From Legionella sp. (GTDB taxonomy: Bacteria; Pseudomonadota; Gammaproteobacteria; Legionellales; Legionellaceae), in contig JAFKHV010000006.1 in assembly GCA_017306715.1 (NCBI GenBank), positions 95,896 through 159,895 on the forward strand: a DNA stretch of 64,000 nucleotides, in the 5' to 3' direction. The notes beneath the pieces were generated by a model, which saw only the letters and a program-made list of their open reading frames with translations, was not told the origin of the DNA and did not search any database. A program made the position numbers and the translations under genes. Shown here piece after piece: positions 40,190 through 49,925 of the stretch (position 1 is the first letter of the stretch; every line of letters begins with the position of its first letter).

Positions 40190-41288
40190 ACCCGTATATC
40201 GTTTTACTGAAAAAGCCTTACATTTTGACTTACCACTATTTGGCTTACTCCTTTTGCTCATTAGTTTTGGTTTATTAATTCTGTTTAGCGCCTCAAATGC
40301 CAACATTCATATGGTTATAAGACAGGCCATGCGTTTGATTATGGCAACGATGATTATGATCATTTTTGGGTTTATCCCCCCGCATAAGTACAAATTATGG
40401 ACGCCCTGGATTTATAGTATGGGGCTTAGTCTGCTTATTGCGGTGATGGTCATGGGTAAAATTGGTAAAGGCGCGCAAAGATGGTTAGAACTTGGATTTT
40501 TTCGTTTCCAGCCCTCAGAGATAATGAAATTAGCTGTGCCAATGATGGCTGCCTGGTATTTCGATCGCCAAACACAACCCATAAATTTAAAAGCCCTTTT
40601 TACTGCAGGTCTGATCATTGGGGTACCGGCACTACTTATTGCCAAACAACCTGATTTAGGTACCGCGATTATGGTTGCAGGTGCTGGTTTTTTTGTGGTG
40701 TTTCTCGCAGGAATACGTTTTAAAATATTATTAATCCTGGCACTTGCTATCGCCTCTGCCATTCCCGTGGTGTGGCATTTCATGCATGATTATCAAAAAC
40801 AACGGGTGTATATGCTTCTTGATCCCGAACAAGACCCCTTAGGTTCTGGATATCATATTATCCAATCCAAGATTGCAATTGGCTCGGGAGGGCTTATGGG
40901 CAAGGGATGGCAACAAGGTAGCCAATCTCATTTAAATTTTTTACCAGAACATGCAACCGATTTTATTTTTGCAGTCAGCGGTGAAGAGTTCGGTTTTGCT
41001 GGCGGATTTACTATTATCGTTTTAGTGGTGCTCATCTCACTCCGGAGCCTAAATATCGCAAGGAACGCGCAAACAACCTACACCCGGCTATTGGCTGCAA
41101 GCCTTGCTATGTCATTCTTTATTTCAGGGTTTGTAAATATTGGCATGGTGATGGGTATTATCCCCGTAGTGGGCATCCCTCTACCGTTAGTGAGCTACGG
41201 TGGAACCGCCATGGTGACATTTCTTGCAAGCTTTGGAATTTTAATGTCGATTAGCTCACATAAGATTTTATTTAACTATTTACGTTAA
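40170..41288 (+). CDS. rodA: Peptidoglycan polymerase RodA (SEDS family)
   Basis: SEDS glycosyltransferase that polymerises lipid II with PBP2. The 372-residue protein has about ten hydrophobic segments. GFFRFQPSEIMKLAVPMM (about 110-127), IAKQPDLGTAIMVAG (about 157-171), the long loop with LPEHATDFIFAVSGEEFGF (about 254-272) and PLVSYGGTAMVT near the end are family marks. Two adjacent ATG codons (40170 and 40173) can start it, inside the end of mrdA. Confidence 0.96.
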   Translation: MMNRNHKPVYRFTEKALHFDLPLFGLLLLLISFGLLILFSASNANIHMVIRQAMRLIMATMIMIIFGFIPPHKYKLWTPWIYSMGLSLLIAVMVMGKIGKGAQRWLELGFFRFQPSEIMKLAVPMMAAWYFDRQTQPINLKALFTAGLIIGVPALLIAKQPDLGTAIMVAGAGFFVVFLAGIRFKILLILALAIASAIPVVWHFMHDYQKQRVYMLLDPEQDPLGSGYHIIQSKIAIGSGGLMGKGWQQGSQSHLNFLPEHATDFIFAVSGEEFGFAGGFTIIVLVVLISLRSLNIARNAQTTYTRLLAASLAMSFFISGFVNIGMVMGIIPVVGIPLPLVSYGGTAMVTFLASFGILMSISSHKILFNYLR

Positions 41289-41292
41289 AAGC

Positions 41293-41320
41293 GAGTATTG
41301 GGTTCTGTAATTCAATACTC
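41293..41320. terminator. Hairpin between convergent rodA and rnhB
   Basis: Perfect 8-bp inverted repeat GAGTATTG / CAATACTC with a 12-base loop, located a few bases after the rodA stop and before the rnhB stop on the other strand. No clear T tract, so the role is inferred from position. Confidence 0.4.
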
Positions 41321-41350
41321 ATTTGAAGAATAAATTAATGCTCTAAGTTT

Positions 41351-41932
41351 CTAAACAACAGCTGCATTGACTAAGGCGGCTATTGGCGCGTAGCTGCGTC
41401 GATGTATGGCACATGGACCTAATTCTAACAAGGCGCGACGGTGAGCGGCAGTCCCATAACCTTTATGTTCGGCAAATCCATAACCGGGGTACGTTGAATC
41501 AAGCGCAATCATTTCTTCGTCACGTAATACCTTCGCAAGTATCGAAGCAGCACTGATTTCAGGAACAAGGGCATCCCCTTGGACAATAGCGCGCGCAGGA
41601 ATGTCAATCTGGGGCAGATGAATCCCATCAACCAGAACCATCTCCGGTTGTACGGGCAACGCAAGAATTGCTCGCCGCATCGCCAATAATGTAGCTTGAT
41701 GTATATTTAAACGATCAACCTCCTCCACCTCTGCGCGTCCATATGCATAAGCCAAAGCCTCTGCCTTAATTTGCTCTGATAACAGTTTGCGCTGTTTGGG
41801 AGTAAGTTTCTTGGAATCTGCTAAACCCGCTATGGGCTGACGAAGTATTACTGCGGCGGTAACTACAGCACCGGCGAGCGGCCCTCTTCCCACTTCATCG
41901 ACCCCTGCTATTAATCCTAAATTATCCATCAT
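41351..41932 (-). CDS. rnhB: Ribonuclease HII
   Basis: Removes single ribonucleotides and RNA primers from DNA. A 193-residue enzyme with the catalytic [12 protein letters not shown] (residues 10-21), LVDGIHLP (about 101-108) and the Asp/Ser region [15 protein letters not shown] (about 130-144) followed by [19 protein letters not shown]. It is convergent with rodA. It is unrelated in fold detail to the RNase HI also encoded in the window. Confidence 0.95.
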   Translation of the reverse strand: MMDNLGLIAGVDEVGRGPLAGAVVTAAVILRQPIAGLADSKKLTPKQRKLLSEQIKAEALAYAYGRAEVEEVDRLNIHQATLLAMRRAILALPVQPEMVLVDGIHLPQIDIPARAIVQGDALVPEISAASILAKVLRDEEMIALDSTYPGYGFAEHKGYGTAAHRRALLELGPCAIHRRSYAPIAALVNAAVV

Positions 41933-42041
41933 TTGCTATTTTTATTGTTGAAAGGCGCTTATCATACCCTTTTGAAATTGATTTATCATCCAAGAAATGC
42001 GATCATGGCGCACAAATAATTAACAATCTCATATCATACAC

Positions 42042-42998
42042 ATGTCTAAAATTCGCTGTGCAGTAATCGGTGTTGGCTATTTAGGTCGATTCCACGCACA
42101 AAAATATCAACTGCTCCCAGAAGCAGACCTGGTTGGCGTATGCGATAGCAATATTGAAAACGCACATCGGGTTGGGCAAGAATTAAACGTTGCCACCTAT
42201 ACAAACCATCAAGAACTACTCGATAAAGTGGATGCTGTAAGTATTGCGACAACAACCCAAACCCACTATGAAATTGCCAAAGCATTTTTAGCGCGAGGTA
42301 TTCATGTTTTGGTAGAGAAGCCCATCACAGAGACCGTGGTTCAAGCCCAGGAACTTATCCAACTCGCCCACCAGCATCAGGCAAAATTCCAGGTAGGGCA
42401 TCTTGAGCGATTTAATTCTGTACGTTTGGCACTTGATGAATACTTAATTAATCCTCAGTTTATTGAGGCTGAACGGCTAGCTCCATTTAATCCACGAGGT
42501 GCAGATGTTAATGTCGTTTTGGATTTAATGATCCATGATATTGACTTGATCCTGAACATGGTTAAAAGTCCAGTCACTGGCATTCAGGCTCATGGAACAC
42601 CCGTGCTAACCAAAGACATCGATATTGCGCATGTACGTTTGCAATTTGCAAACCATTGTATCGCTAATTTAACTGCAAGCCGTGTCAATCAAAGTGCCTC
42701 ACGTAAAACACGTATCATACAAGGCGATTCTTATTTATCTCTGGACTATCAGAATAAAGAACTCTCTTTATTTAAAAAAGGGCCAGGTGAAATGTTCCCG
42801 GGCATCCCTGAAATAGTTCATGAAAGCAAAGTATTTGAACAAGGAGATGCTCTTTTAGCCGAAATTAAGTCGTTTTTACATTCGATTGCTAATCAGTCTG
42901 TTCCATTAGTCCCAGGAGAAGATGGACTCGTGGCGCTCGAGACTGCGGAACATATTACCTCGTTAATTAACAAGCATTTGCTCGAACGCTATGCATAG
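42042..42998 (+). CDS. Gfo/Idh/MocA family oxidoreductase, GnnA-like candidate
   Basis: A 318-residue NAD(P)-dependent sugar dehydrogenase. A Rossmann motif VIGVGYLGRFHAQKYQLLP is at residues 8-26, the family EKPI motif near 94 and the catalytic-region motif DLMIHDIDLIL near 163-173. The stop overlaps the start of lpxB by 8 bases, so it should act in lipid A synthesis. In Acidithiobacillus, GnnA, an enzyme of this class and size encoded next to lpx genes, oxidises UDP-GlcNAc at C3 to prepare a 3-amino sugar. Legionella lipid A has a 2,3-diamino backbone. The GnnA role is inferred; a partner aminotransferase (GnnB) is not in the window. Confidence 0.8.
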   Translation: MSKIRCAVIGVGYLGRFHAQKYQLLPEADLVGVCDSNIENAHRVGQELNVATYTNHQELLDKVDAVSIATTTQTHYEIAKAFLARGIHVLVEKPITETVVQAQELIQLAHQHQAKFQVGHLERFNSVRLALDEYLINPQFIEAERLAPFNPRGADVNVVLDLMIHDIDLILNMVKSPVTGIQAHGTPVLTKDIDIAHVRLQFANHCIANLTASRVNQSASRKTRIIQGDSYLSLDYQNKELSLFKKGPGEMFPGIPEIVHESKVFEQGDALLAEIKSFLHSIANQSVPLVPGEDGLVALETAEHITSLINKHLLERYA

Positions 42999-44154
42999 CC
43001 CAAAACATATTGTCATTGTTGCTGGTGAGGAGTCTGGTGATTTACATGCAGCAGCAATGGCCCGTCATCTTCAAGAAAAATATCCGCAGGTGCAAATCAG
43101 TGGCATTGGTGGTCAGCACCTAAAAGCTGCAGGGGTGCATTTAATTTCTGATCTGGCACAGTACGGTGTTACGGGCATAACTGAAGTGTTACGCCATCTT
43201 CTAGTTATTCGTAAGGCATTAAAAGATATTAAACATCATTTACAACATGAAAAACCAGATTTGCTCATCCTGGTTGATTATCCCGGATTTAACTTAAATC
43301 TGGCTAAATATGCAAAGCGGATACTGAATATAAAAATTTTGTATTATATTAGCCCACAGATTTGGGCCTGGAAAGCCAAACGGATTCAACTTATTAAAGA
43401 ATGTGTGGATCATATGGCTGTTATTTTACCTTTTGAGAAAGCTATATACCAACAAGCCCGGGTTCCGGTTGATTTTGTCGGTCATCCTTTGTTAGGAAAA
43501 ATTGCGCAGGTGGGAACTCAAGTTCAAGAGCGGCAGTTTCTAGGCTTATCCGTTAAAAAACAGATTATCGCCCTACTCCCAGGAAGTCGTAGTCACGAAA
43601 TTGAGCGGCATATGCCTGTTCTTCATGATACAGCCAATAAATTACAATCTTATAATCCAGAGTTACAATTTATACTTCCTATCGCAGGCACTATTGATTC
43701 AAAAAAAATAAAAAAATATTTCCAACATTCTAAAGTAAATATTCACTTCATCGAAGGCAAAGCTTTGCATTGTATGGCCGCTGCTGACTTTGTCATTGTC
43801 GCCTCAGGTACCGCTTCCTTGGAGTGCGCTTTACTTAAAAAACCTATGTGTATTATCTATAAATCCTCATTTCTGACTTATTTACTGGCTTCAAAACTAA
43901 TTAAGGTTAAATTTCTAGGTTTATGTAATCTATTATCCAATAAAATGATCGTTCCTGAGTTTTTACAATACGATTGCAACACCAAGGAACTTGTGAAATT
44001 CATTATTCGTTTTTTTAATGATAAAAACCTACAAGAGCATATGCAACGCGATCTCGAACATTTATCCAACTCTTTGTCATTGAAAAAATCAGAGCGATCT
44101 TTAAATAATCTTATCGAAGAGATGTTGCTAAAAAATAATGCATTAATTTCATAG
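42991..44154 (+). CDS. lpxB: Lipid-A-disaccharide synthase
   Basis: GT19 glycosyltransferase that joins lipid X and UDP-diacyl-glucosamine. The 387-residue protein shows AGEESGDLHAA (about residues 9-19), LVDYPGFNLNLAKYAK (about 92-107), YYISPQIWAWKAKRI (about 117-131), PFEKAIYQQARVPVDFVGHP (about 148-167) and LPGSRSHEIERHMPVLHD (about 192-209). Its ATG lies within the end of the upstream oxidoreductase. Other lpx genes are not adjacent. Legionella often carries more than one lpx set, so this may be one of two lpxB copies. Confidence 0.94.
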   Translation: MHSPKHIVIVAGEESGDLHAAAMARHLQEKYPQVQISGIGGQHLKAAGVHLISDLAQYGVTGITEVLRHLLVIRKALKDIKHHLQHEKPDLLILVDYPGFNLNLAKYAKRILNIKILYYISPQIWAWKAKRIQLIKECVDHMAVILPFEKAIYQQARVPVDFVGHPLLGKIAQVGTQVQERQFLGLSVKKQIIALLPGSRSHEIERHMPVLHDTANKLQSYNPELQFILPIAGTIDSKKIKKYFQHSKVNIHFIEGKALHCMAAADFVIVASGTASLECALLKKPMCIIYKSSFLTYLLASKLIKVKFLGLCNLLSNKMIVPEFLQYDCNTKELVKFIIRFFNDKNLQEHMQRDLEHLSNSLSLKKSERSLNNLIEEMLLKNNALIS

Positions 44155-44180
44155 GAAAATATAGAATATCATTTGGGCTT

Positions 44181-44213
44181 CATGTACAATTAATCTTGCT
44201 TTCATTGTACATG
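44181..44213. promoter_or_regulatory. Perfect 10-bp inverted repeat upstream of fis, candidate operator
   Basis: CATGTACAAT (44181-44190) and ATTGTACATG (44204-44213) are exact inverse complements separated by 13 bases. The centre lies about 64 bases before the fis ATG, where a regulator of initiation could bind. No T tract follows, and the preceding lpxB stops 27 bases before, so a terminator for lpxB is an alternative. Confidence 0.4.
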
Positions 44214-44260
44214 GTAGCAATTGGACTGTTGTTGATTTAATTATTAATAAGGAAGTTAAG

Positions 44261-44557
44261 ATGAATGTCATTGATACACCTGATACTCAATCAACCATCA
44301 AGCAAGATCAAGGTTTGCAAGATCTGGTATATAAATTAGTTACCCGTTTTCTTGCAGAAAACAAAAATAAGAACATCGATGATCTCTACGATATGATCCT
44401 TTCCGAAGTAGAGCCTCCCTTATTACAAGCAGTAATGGAAAAGCGTCGCGGCAATCAATTGCAAGCTGCAAAAATGCTTGGTATCAGTCGCGGAACCATT
44501 AGAAAAAAACTTCAACGTTATTTTGGAACCAAATACTTCCGTCTAACTGATGAATAA
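44261..44557 (+). CDS. fis: Fis-family nucleoid/DNA-binding regulator
   Basis: A 98-residue protein matching the E. coli Fis length. The C-terminal half QAVMEKRRGNQLQAAKMLGI plus SRGTIRKKLQRY forms the Fis helix-turn-helix (about residues 52-86). The N-terminal part lacks the exact beta-hairpin sequence of enteric Fis. Legionella species carry several Fis paralogues that control virulence and growth-phase genes, so which one this is remains open. AAGGA precedes the ATG. It is not next to dusB, its usual partner in enterics. Confidence 0.88.
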   Translation: MNVIDTPDTQSTIKQDQGLQDLVYKLVTRFLAENKNKNIDDLYDMILSEVEPPLLQAVMEKRRGNQLQAAKMLGISRGTIRKKLQRYFGTKYFRLTDE

Positions 44558-44586
44558 AATAAAGGCTCCTAGGAGCCTTTATTTTT
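44558..44586 (+). terminator. Rho-independent terminator of fis
   Basis: The perfect palindrome AAAGGCTCCTAGGAGCCTTT (44561-44580) forms a GC-rich stem and is followed by ATTTTTA, immediately after the fis stop codon at 44557. Confidence 0.85.
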
Positions 44587-44729
44587 ACCTTTAACTTCAG
44601 CAGATTAGTATCCCATTTAAGACACGCCATCAATTGTTATTTGATCTCACATAAAAACACTAAAATAGTTGTATTCGACACAGCCCCCTTATCGCTTTAA
44701 TAGCGCGAAGGAGTTTAATAAAATCAATA

Positions 44730-44747
44730 AAGGGCTTTTCAGCCCTT
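44730..44747 (-). terminator. Hairpin downstream of htpG
   Basis: Inverted repeat AAGGGCT / AGCCCTT with a four-base loop lies 4 bases after the htpG stop on the minus strand and is followed there by TATTGATTTTATT, a T-rich tail. Confidence 0.65.
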
Positions 44748-44750
44748 CTT

Positions 44751-46616
44751 TTAGGACATTACCAAGAGTTTGTTTATGCGATTAATGAAATCAGCGGGGT
44801 TATCTAATTGACCGCCTTCAGCCAAAACTGCTTGTTCAAACAACATGGTAACCCATAGCTCAAAAAGATTATCATCTTGAATATCATGTAGACGCTTAAT
44901 TAGCTTATGTTCAGGATTAATCTCAAATATGGGTTTACTCATAGGAATTTGCTGCCCTGCTGCTTGAAGAATCCGCTGCATCTCTAAATTCATATCTTCT
45001 TCATCAGCGACAACGCAAGCAGGAGAGTCGGTTAAGCGGTTGGTTAAAACAACGTCTTTAATCTTCTCTTTTAACACATCCTTAATATGTTTTAACATAG
45101 GCTCGAGTGTTTTTTCTTGCTCTTTGAACTGCTCGTCCGATTCATCACCTAATTCAACTTTACCCTTAGAAATCGATTGTAGTTTCTTACCGTTGAACTC
45201 ACTTAAGTAACTAACCAACCACTCATCAACGCGGTCACTAAGCAAGAGTACTTCAATGCCTTTTTTGTTGAAGATTTCCAAATGGGGACTATGTTTGGCC
45301 GCATTGTAGCTAGAAGCAGTAATGTAGTAAATTTTATCTTGTCCTTCTTGCATACGGCTAATGTAGTCTTCAAGAGTAACATCTTGAATTTCTGAAGAAG
45401 ATTTTGTTGTCGCAAAACGCAATAATTTAGCAATCGCCTCTTTATTGGTCATGTCTTCGATGGGCCCCTCTTTTAAAACCAGACCAAATTCATTCCAGAA
45501 TTTCTGATAAGTTTCTTTATCGTTAGTGGCCATCTTCTCCAGCATGGAGAGTATACGTTTGGTGCAGGCAGAGCGAATGCTTTCTACTTGCTTATTATCC
45601 TGTAAAATTTCACGAGACACATTAAGCGGTAGGTCACTGGCATCAATTATCCCTTTTACGAAGCGCAAGTAACGGGGCAAAAATTGTGAGGCATCATCCA
45701 TAATGAAGACACGCTTCACATAAAGTTTTAGACCATGTTTCGATTCTTGTTGCCATAGATCAAACGGCGCATGTGCCGGAATATACAGAAGGGAAATGTA
45801 ATCATTTTTACCTTCAACATGATTATGCGACCAGGCTAATGGCTCCTGAAAATCATGAGATATATGCTTGTATAATAGTTTGTAATCTTCATCACTAATT
45901 TCTGACTTGCTTAAAGTCCATAGTGCAGTCGCTTTATTTACTGTTTCGAATTCATTGGACTCTTTGTCTTCTTCAGTTCGCTTTTTCATTTCTATCGGCC
46001 AACAAATGTGATCCGAATATTTAGTAATGATGCTGCGCAAACGCCAGTCACTCAAAAATTCACTCTCGTCTTGCTTTAAACGTAAGGTTATTTCCGTACC
46101 ACGTTGGGCGATTGTTTCTGAAGCAATGGTAAATTCACCATCTCCTTTTGATTCCCAAACCACACCTTCTTCTGGTTTTAAACCTGCGCGACGGCTCTTA
46201 ACAGTTACTTTATCCGCAACGATAAACGCTGAATAAAAACCAACCCCAAACTGGCCAATTAGCTGTGAGTCTTTGGCATTTTCACCACTGAGTTGACTTA
46301 AAAACTCTTTGGTACCTGATTTTGCAATAGTACCCAGGTTTTCAACGGCTTCATCGTAACTCATACCTATACCGTTATCACGTATGGTAATTGTTCGCAT
46401 TTTTTCGTTGAGTTCTACGGTGATTTTTAAAGCAGAATCATTCTCTAATAAAGCATTATCAGACAAAGTCAAGAAACGTAATTTGTCCAGGGCATCCGAA
46501 GCATTGGAAATAAGTTCCCTTAAAAAGATTTCTTTATTGCTGTAGAGCGAGTGCACCACTAAGTGCAACATTTGTTTTACTTCGGTTTGAAACCCCATAG
46601 TCTGTTGCTTGTTCAC
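44751..46616 (-). CDS. htpG: Molecular chaperone HtpG (bacterial Hsp90)
   Basis: ATP-dependent chaperone of 621 residues with the three Hsp90 domains. The GHKL ATP site shows [16 protein letters not shown] (about 34-49), [20 protein letters not shown] (about 81-100) and [20 protein letters not shown] (about 120-139). The middle domain carries [12 protein letters not shown] (about 340). The start is GTG at 46616 with AGGAG about eight bases upstream. Regulation by heat shock is suggested by a sigma-32-like promoter just upstream. Confidence 0.96.
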   Translation of the reverse strand: MNKQQTMGFQTEVKQMLHLVVHSLYSNKEIFLRELISNASDALDKLRFLTLSDNALLENDSALKITVELNEKMRTITIRDNGIGMSYDEAVENLGTIAKSGTKEFLSQLSGENAKDSQLIGQFGVGFYSAFIVADKVTVKSRRAGLKPEEGVVWESKGDGEFTIASETIAQRGTEITLRLKQDESEFLSDWRLRSIITKYSDHICWPIEMKKRTEEDKESNEFETVNKATALWTLSKSEISDEDYKLLYKHISHDFQEPLAWSHNHVEGKNDYISLLYIPAHAPFDLWQQESKHGLKLYVKRVFIMDDASQFLPRYLRFVKGIIDASDLPLNVSREILQDNKQVESIRSACTKRILSMLEKMATNDKETYQKFWNEFGLVLKEGPIEDMTNKEAIAKLLRFATTKSSSEIQDVTLEDYISRMQEGQDKIYYITASSYNAAKHSPHLEIFNKKGIEVLLLSDRVDEWLVSYLSEFNGKKLQSISKGKVELGDESDEQFKEQEKTLEPMLKHIKDVLKEKIKDVVLTNRLTDSPACVVADEEDMNLEMQRILQAAGQQIPMSKPIFEINPEHKLIKRLHDIQDDNLFELWVTMLFEQAVLAEGGQLDNPADFINRINKLLVMS

Positions 46617-46651
46617 CTTTAAATCTCCTTAGTCACAATAATATGAATGCT

Positions 46652-46679
46652 ATATAGGGTTGATTTTCAACTTTTCAAG
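46652..46679 (-). promoter_or_regulatory. Sigma-32 (RpoH)-type promoter of htpG
   Basis: On the minus strand CTTGAAA (46679-46673) and CCCTATAT (46659-46652) are separated by 13 bases, close to the heat-shock consensus (CTTGAA, 13-14 bases, CCCCATnT). The start of htpG lies about 36 bases beyond the -10 element, in the 66-base gap to the upstream gene. Confidence 0.65.
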
Positions 46680-46682
46680 GGG

Positions 46683-47582
46683 CTATATATCAAAATGTGG
46701 CAGCGTTAACACGCCCCCTGAATGGATAATTAAAATATTACCTTTCAATTGATGTCTAATAATGAATTGACGTGCTTCGTAAAATAACTTTGCTGAGTAA
46801 ATCGGCTCAACCAAAATTCCCTCTTCATAGGCCATACGTCTAATCTCTTGTTTTATCGTTTGATTCGTGGCCCCAAATGCTTTGGCCGTAGTTGGATACA
46901 AACAATGACCATTTTCTGGAATATAACCGAGCCATTGCTGCATTTTTTTTATAAAAAGCGGCTCTTTATCCGCAAGTAATAATACATATACTTGCGCTGG
47001 ATGGTGATTAATCTTCAAGCCATGTAATAAGCCGGCAGCTGAAAAACCTGTACCTGCATCGATAAAAATAAAGTCAAATTGTACGCCTATTTGTTTTTCA
47101 TTATTTATAATATCCTGAGCTAAAGTCATCGCTCCACTTAGCGCCGGTAATACACTTCCGCCCTCTTCCAATACGAAAGCAGGTGCGGAAAGTTTTTTCT
47201 GATAAGCATATGCAAGCTGATTCACTTTAGGCCAATCTTGACGCTCTACCCAATATATTTCATCAGGAGCGAGAAAAAGACTACTTAGTTTGAAATTTCC
47301 CTGCACTTTTTCTTCCCAAGGTTTGAGAATAAAAGCATGAACAACAAGACCTAATTGTCGGGCTATTTGCAAGGCCGCAAGCATATTATTGGATTGTGCG
47401 CCAGCAATAATGATTAAGTGCTCTATCCTGTGTTTTTGCCAGTAAGGAATAAGTGCGCTGTATTTTCTAAGCTTTGTTCCATTAATGCCACATCCTAGTT
47501 CATCATCGCGTTTTACATAACAACGCACATCTTCATTAGGAAAATGACGCAAGGCATGAATGCGACTTACTACATCCCACAT
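46683..47582 (-). CDS. PLP-dependent ACC deaminase / D-cysteine desulfhydrase family protein
   Basis: A 299-residue tryptophan-synthase-beta-fold enzyme. The PLP-binding Lys is probably in INGTKLRKYSALIPYW (about 33-48), matching the family pattern with Lys before an RK pair. GAQSNNMLAALQIARQLGL (about 61-79) binds the substrate carboxylate and the late IHSGGVLTLPHF binds the cofactor. Relatives act on 1-aminocyclopropane-1-carboxylate, D-cysteine or L-cysteate; the substrate here is unknown. The ATG shares one base with the yaaA stop. The protein is somewhat shorter than DcyD (328). Confidence 0.82.
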   Translation of the reverse strand: MWDVVSRIHALRHFPNEDVRCYVKRDDELGCGINGTKLRKYSALIPYWQKHRIEHLIIIAGAQSNNMLAALQIARQLGLVVHAFILKPWEEKVQGNFKLSSLFLAPDEIYWVERQDWPKVNQLAYAYQKKLSAPAFVLEEGGSVLPALSGAMTLAQDIINNEKQIGVQFDFIFIDAGTGFSAAGLLHGLKINHHPAQVYVLLLADKEPLFIKKMQQWLGYIPENGHCLYPTTAKAFGATNQTIKQEIRRMAYEEGILVEPIYSAKLFYEARQFIIRHQLKGNILIIHSGGVLTLPHFDI

Positions 47583-48352
47583 CACTTGCCACGTATAAAA
47601 CTAAGGTGGGTTGCTGACGAATGATCGGATGCAAATAGGTATCCTGCATCTTGAAAGCCTTTTAATCCCTCTGGTTCATCTATTTGCTGTTGCATAATAA
47701 ATTTCGCCATCAATCCACGGGCTTTTTTTGCATAAATACCAATCATTTTTAACTCGCCATCACGACGCTCGTAAAAGTCAATCGTCAGTATGGGGAACTG
47801 CAGCTGTTTTTGATCGATCGCCTTAAAATACTCTGTTGATGCTAAATTAATTAGCAATGGATTTTTTTGCTCTGCCAATTCCTCATTAATCGCAGCAGTA
47901 AGCCTGTTTTGCCAAAAATCATAAAGTGTTTTTCCATGAGAATTTTCCAGATGAGTCCCCATCTCCAAACGATACGGTTGCATTAAATCAAGGGGACGCA
48001 ACATTCCATAAAGTCCCGATAGCATACGCAAATGATTCTGGGCATAGTCAACTGTGGACGTATCCCAGGTTTTTGCCTGCAATCCTTGGTAGACGTCACC
48101 TTGAAAGTAAAACAGTGCTGGATAAGCTTTAGGGCTATCCCCATTTTCTTGAAATTCTTGATAACGAGTGAAATTGAGTTGGGCTAAACTCTCGGAGAGA
48201 TCCATAAGTTTTGCAATTTCTGCAACCGATTTACTTCTCATGATCTCAATTAAAGAATTCGTTTGCGCAAGAAATTGCGGCCGTGTCGTTTTACCAGAAT
48301 ATGGTTTTTTAACATCGAGCAGTTTTTTCGCTGGCGATAGCAAAATTATCAT
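47582..48352 (-). CDS. yaaA: Peroxide stress protein YaaA
   Basis: DUF328 family protein that limits free iron damage during peroxide stress and binds DNA in E. coli. The 256-residue protein begins MIILLSPAKKLLD and includes QDVYQGL-like FQGDVYQGLQAKTW (about 87-100), HLRMLSGLYGMLRPLDLMQPYR (in two parts, about 107-128), and late KKARGLMAKFIMQ. All fit the family pattern. It overlaps the PLP-enzyme gene by one base. Confidence 0.93.
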   Translation of the reverse strand: MIILLSPAKKLLDVKKPYSGKTTRPQFLAQTNSLIEIMRSKSVAEIAKLMDLSESLAQLNFTRYQEFQENGDSPKAYPALFYFQGDVYQGLQAKTWDTSTVDYAQNHLRMLSGLYGMLRPLDLMQPYRLEMGTHLENSHGKTLYDFWQNRLTAAINEELAEQKNPLLINLASTEYFKAIDQKQLQFPILTIDFYERRDGELKMIGIYAKKARGLMAKFIMQQQIDEPEGLKGFQDAGYLFASDHSSATHLSFIRGK

Positions 48353-48420
48353 AGTCGTTCCTTACAGTTGAGAACAATTCCTGCCAAATACTTAATGTTT
48401 TCAGCAGGAGAATGATGATT

Positions 48421-49830
48421 CTATAGACTATAGTACCATTCGAATTCAACTGGATGCGTTAAACTTCGCAGTTTTGACACCTCAGCTTCTTTAAGTTGGA
48501 TAAATTTATTAATCAAACTTGTAGAAAATACATCGCCTTGAAGTAAAAATTCATGATCTTTTTGTAGATACTCAATAGCTTGTTCCAAAGAGGAGCATAC
48601 GGTGGGTACATCAACCAATTCTTCAGGTGGCAGATCGTATAAATCTTTATCCATTGCATCACCGGGATGAATTTTCTTTTGAATTCCGTCAAGCCCTGCC
48701 ATCATCATGGCAGAAAATGCCAAGTAAGGATTGGCCATAGGGTCAGGAAAACGGACTTCAATTCGACGCGCTTTGGGGTTACTAACATGTGGAATACGAA
48801 TCGCCGCCGAGCGGTTACGAGCCGAGTAGGCCAACAATACGGGCGCCTCAAAACCTGGAACCAATCTCTTATAGCTATTTGTCGCCGGGTTCGTAAACGC
48901 ATTTAATGCACGCGCATGTTTAATGATCCCGCCAATGTAATACAGAGCCATCTCGGATAGTCCGGCATACTGATCCCCTGAAAACAAATTAACGCCATCT
49001 TTCGCTAATGATTGATGACAGTGCATACCGTTTCCATTATCACCCACTAAAGGTTTGGGCATAAACGTAGCAGTTTTGCCATAATTATGAGCAACATTAT
49101 GAATGACATATTTTAAAATTTGTATCTCATCTGCCTTATTTGTCAGCGAATTAAAGCGTGTAGCAACCTCACACTGATTGGCAGTAGCTACTTCATGATG
49201 GTGGGCCTCAACTTCAATTCCCAGAGATTGTAGGGTTAGACAAAAGGTGGAGCGGATGTCATGGGATGAGTCAACGGGTGGAACTGGAAAATAGCCCCCT
49301 TTCACTGTGGGACGATGACCGATATTTCCTCCTTCAATTTCTTGCGAGGAATTCCAAGCCGCCTCTTCTGAATTGATTTTGTAGAAGGTTTCTTCCATAG
49401 AAACTTTCCAGCGAATATCATCCAGGATAAAAAATTCAGGCTCTGGACCGACATACAAAGTATCCGCAATCCCTGTAGACTGCAAATAAGCCTCCGCTCT
49501 TTGTGCTAGTGAACGAGGACAACGTTCATAGCCCATCATGGTTTGCGGGTCGACTATATTACAACGTACAAACAAGGTTTCATCCTGGAAGAACGGATCG
49601 AGTTTAATTTGTTCCAAATCGGGCAACAATGCTAAATCGGACTGGTGGATTTCTTGACCGCCTTTGACTGAAGAACCATCAATCATTTTGCCATTTTCAA
49701 CAAAATCATCGTCAATCGCTGTGGCGGGTATGGTGATGTGCTGTTCTTTACCAATGATGTCCGTAAAGCGCAAATCTATAAACTTGGCACCATGCTCCTT
49801 TATTGCCTCAAGTAGTTTATTTTTACTCAT
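48421..49830 (-). CDS. glnA: Glutamine synthetase type I
   Basis: Forms glutamine from glutamate and ammonia. The 469-residue dodecamer-type enzyme has the beta-grasp start ([20 protein letters not shown]), the signature [15 protein letters not shown], the ATP region [29 protein letters not shown] with the active-site His, and [10 protein letters not shown]. The adenylylation site Tyr is in [11 protein letters not shown] (about 398), so GlnE-type control is expected. No sigma-54 promoter (TGGCAC-N5-TTGCA) is seen upstream, and glnL/glnG are not adjacent. Confidence 0.97.
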   Translation of the reverse strand: MSKNKLLEAIKEHGAKFIDLRFTDIIGKEQHITIPATAIDDDFVENGKMIDGSSVKGGQEIHQSDLALLPDLEQIKLDPFFQDETLFVRCNIVDPQTMMGYERCPRSLAQRAEAYLQSTGIADTLYVGPEPEFFILDDIRWKVSMEETFYKINSEEAAWNSSQEIEGGNIGHRPTVKGGYFPVPPVDSSHDIRSTFCLTLQSLGIEVEAHHHEVATANQCEVATRFNSLTNKADEIQILKYVIHNVAHNYGKTATFMPKPLVGDNGNGMHCHQSLAKDGVNLFSGDQYAGLSEMALYYIGGIIKHARALNAFTNPATNSYKRLVPGFEAPVLLAYSARNRSAAIRIPHVSNPKARRIEVRFPDPMANPYLAFSAMMMAGLDGIQKKIHPGDAMDKDLYDLPPEELVDVPTVCSSLEQAIEYLQKDHEFLLQGDVFSTSLINKFIQLKEAEVSKLRSLTHPVEFEWYYSL

Positions 49831-49925
49831 TTATTATGCTCCAGGATAAGAAGAAACTAGTGTACCTTAAGTGACTTATTAAACCCAATAGATTAGACTC
49901 TTAAGTTTTATTCTAAAGTAAAAAT

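Noticed and set aside
44557..44751. tRNA or small RNA gene between fis and htpG
   Set aside because: No TTCGA-type T-loop or cloverleaf is visible. The gap is explained by two terminators facing each other. No tRNA was found in other gaps either.
48353..48420. Terminator-like CCTGC...GCAGG between glnA and yaaA
   Set aside because: Only 5 bp arms with a loop of about 20 bases, too weak to report as a feature.
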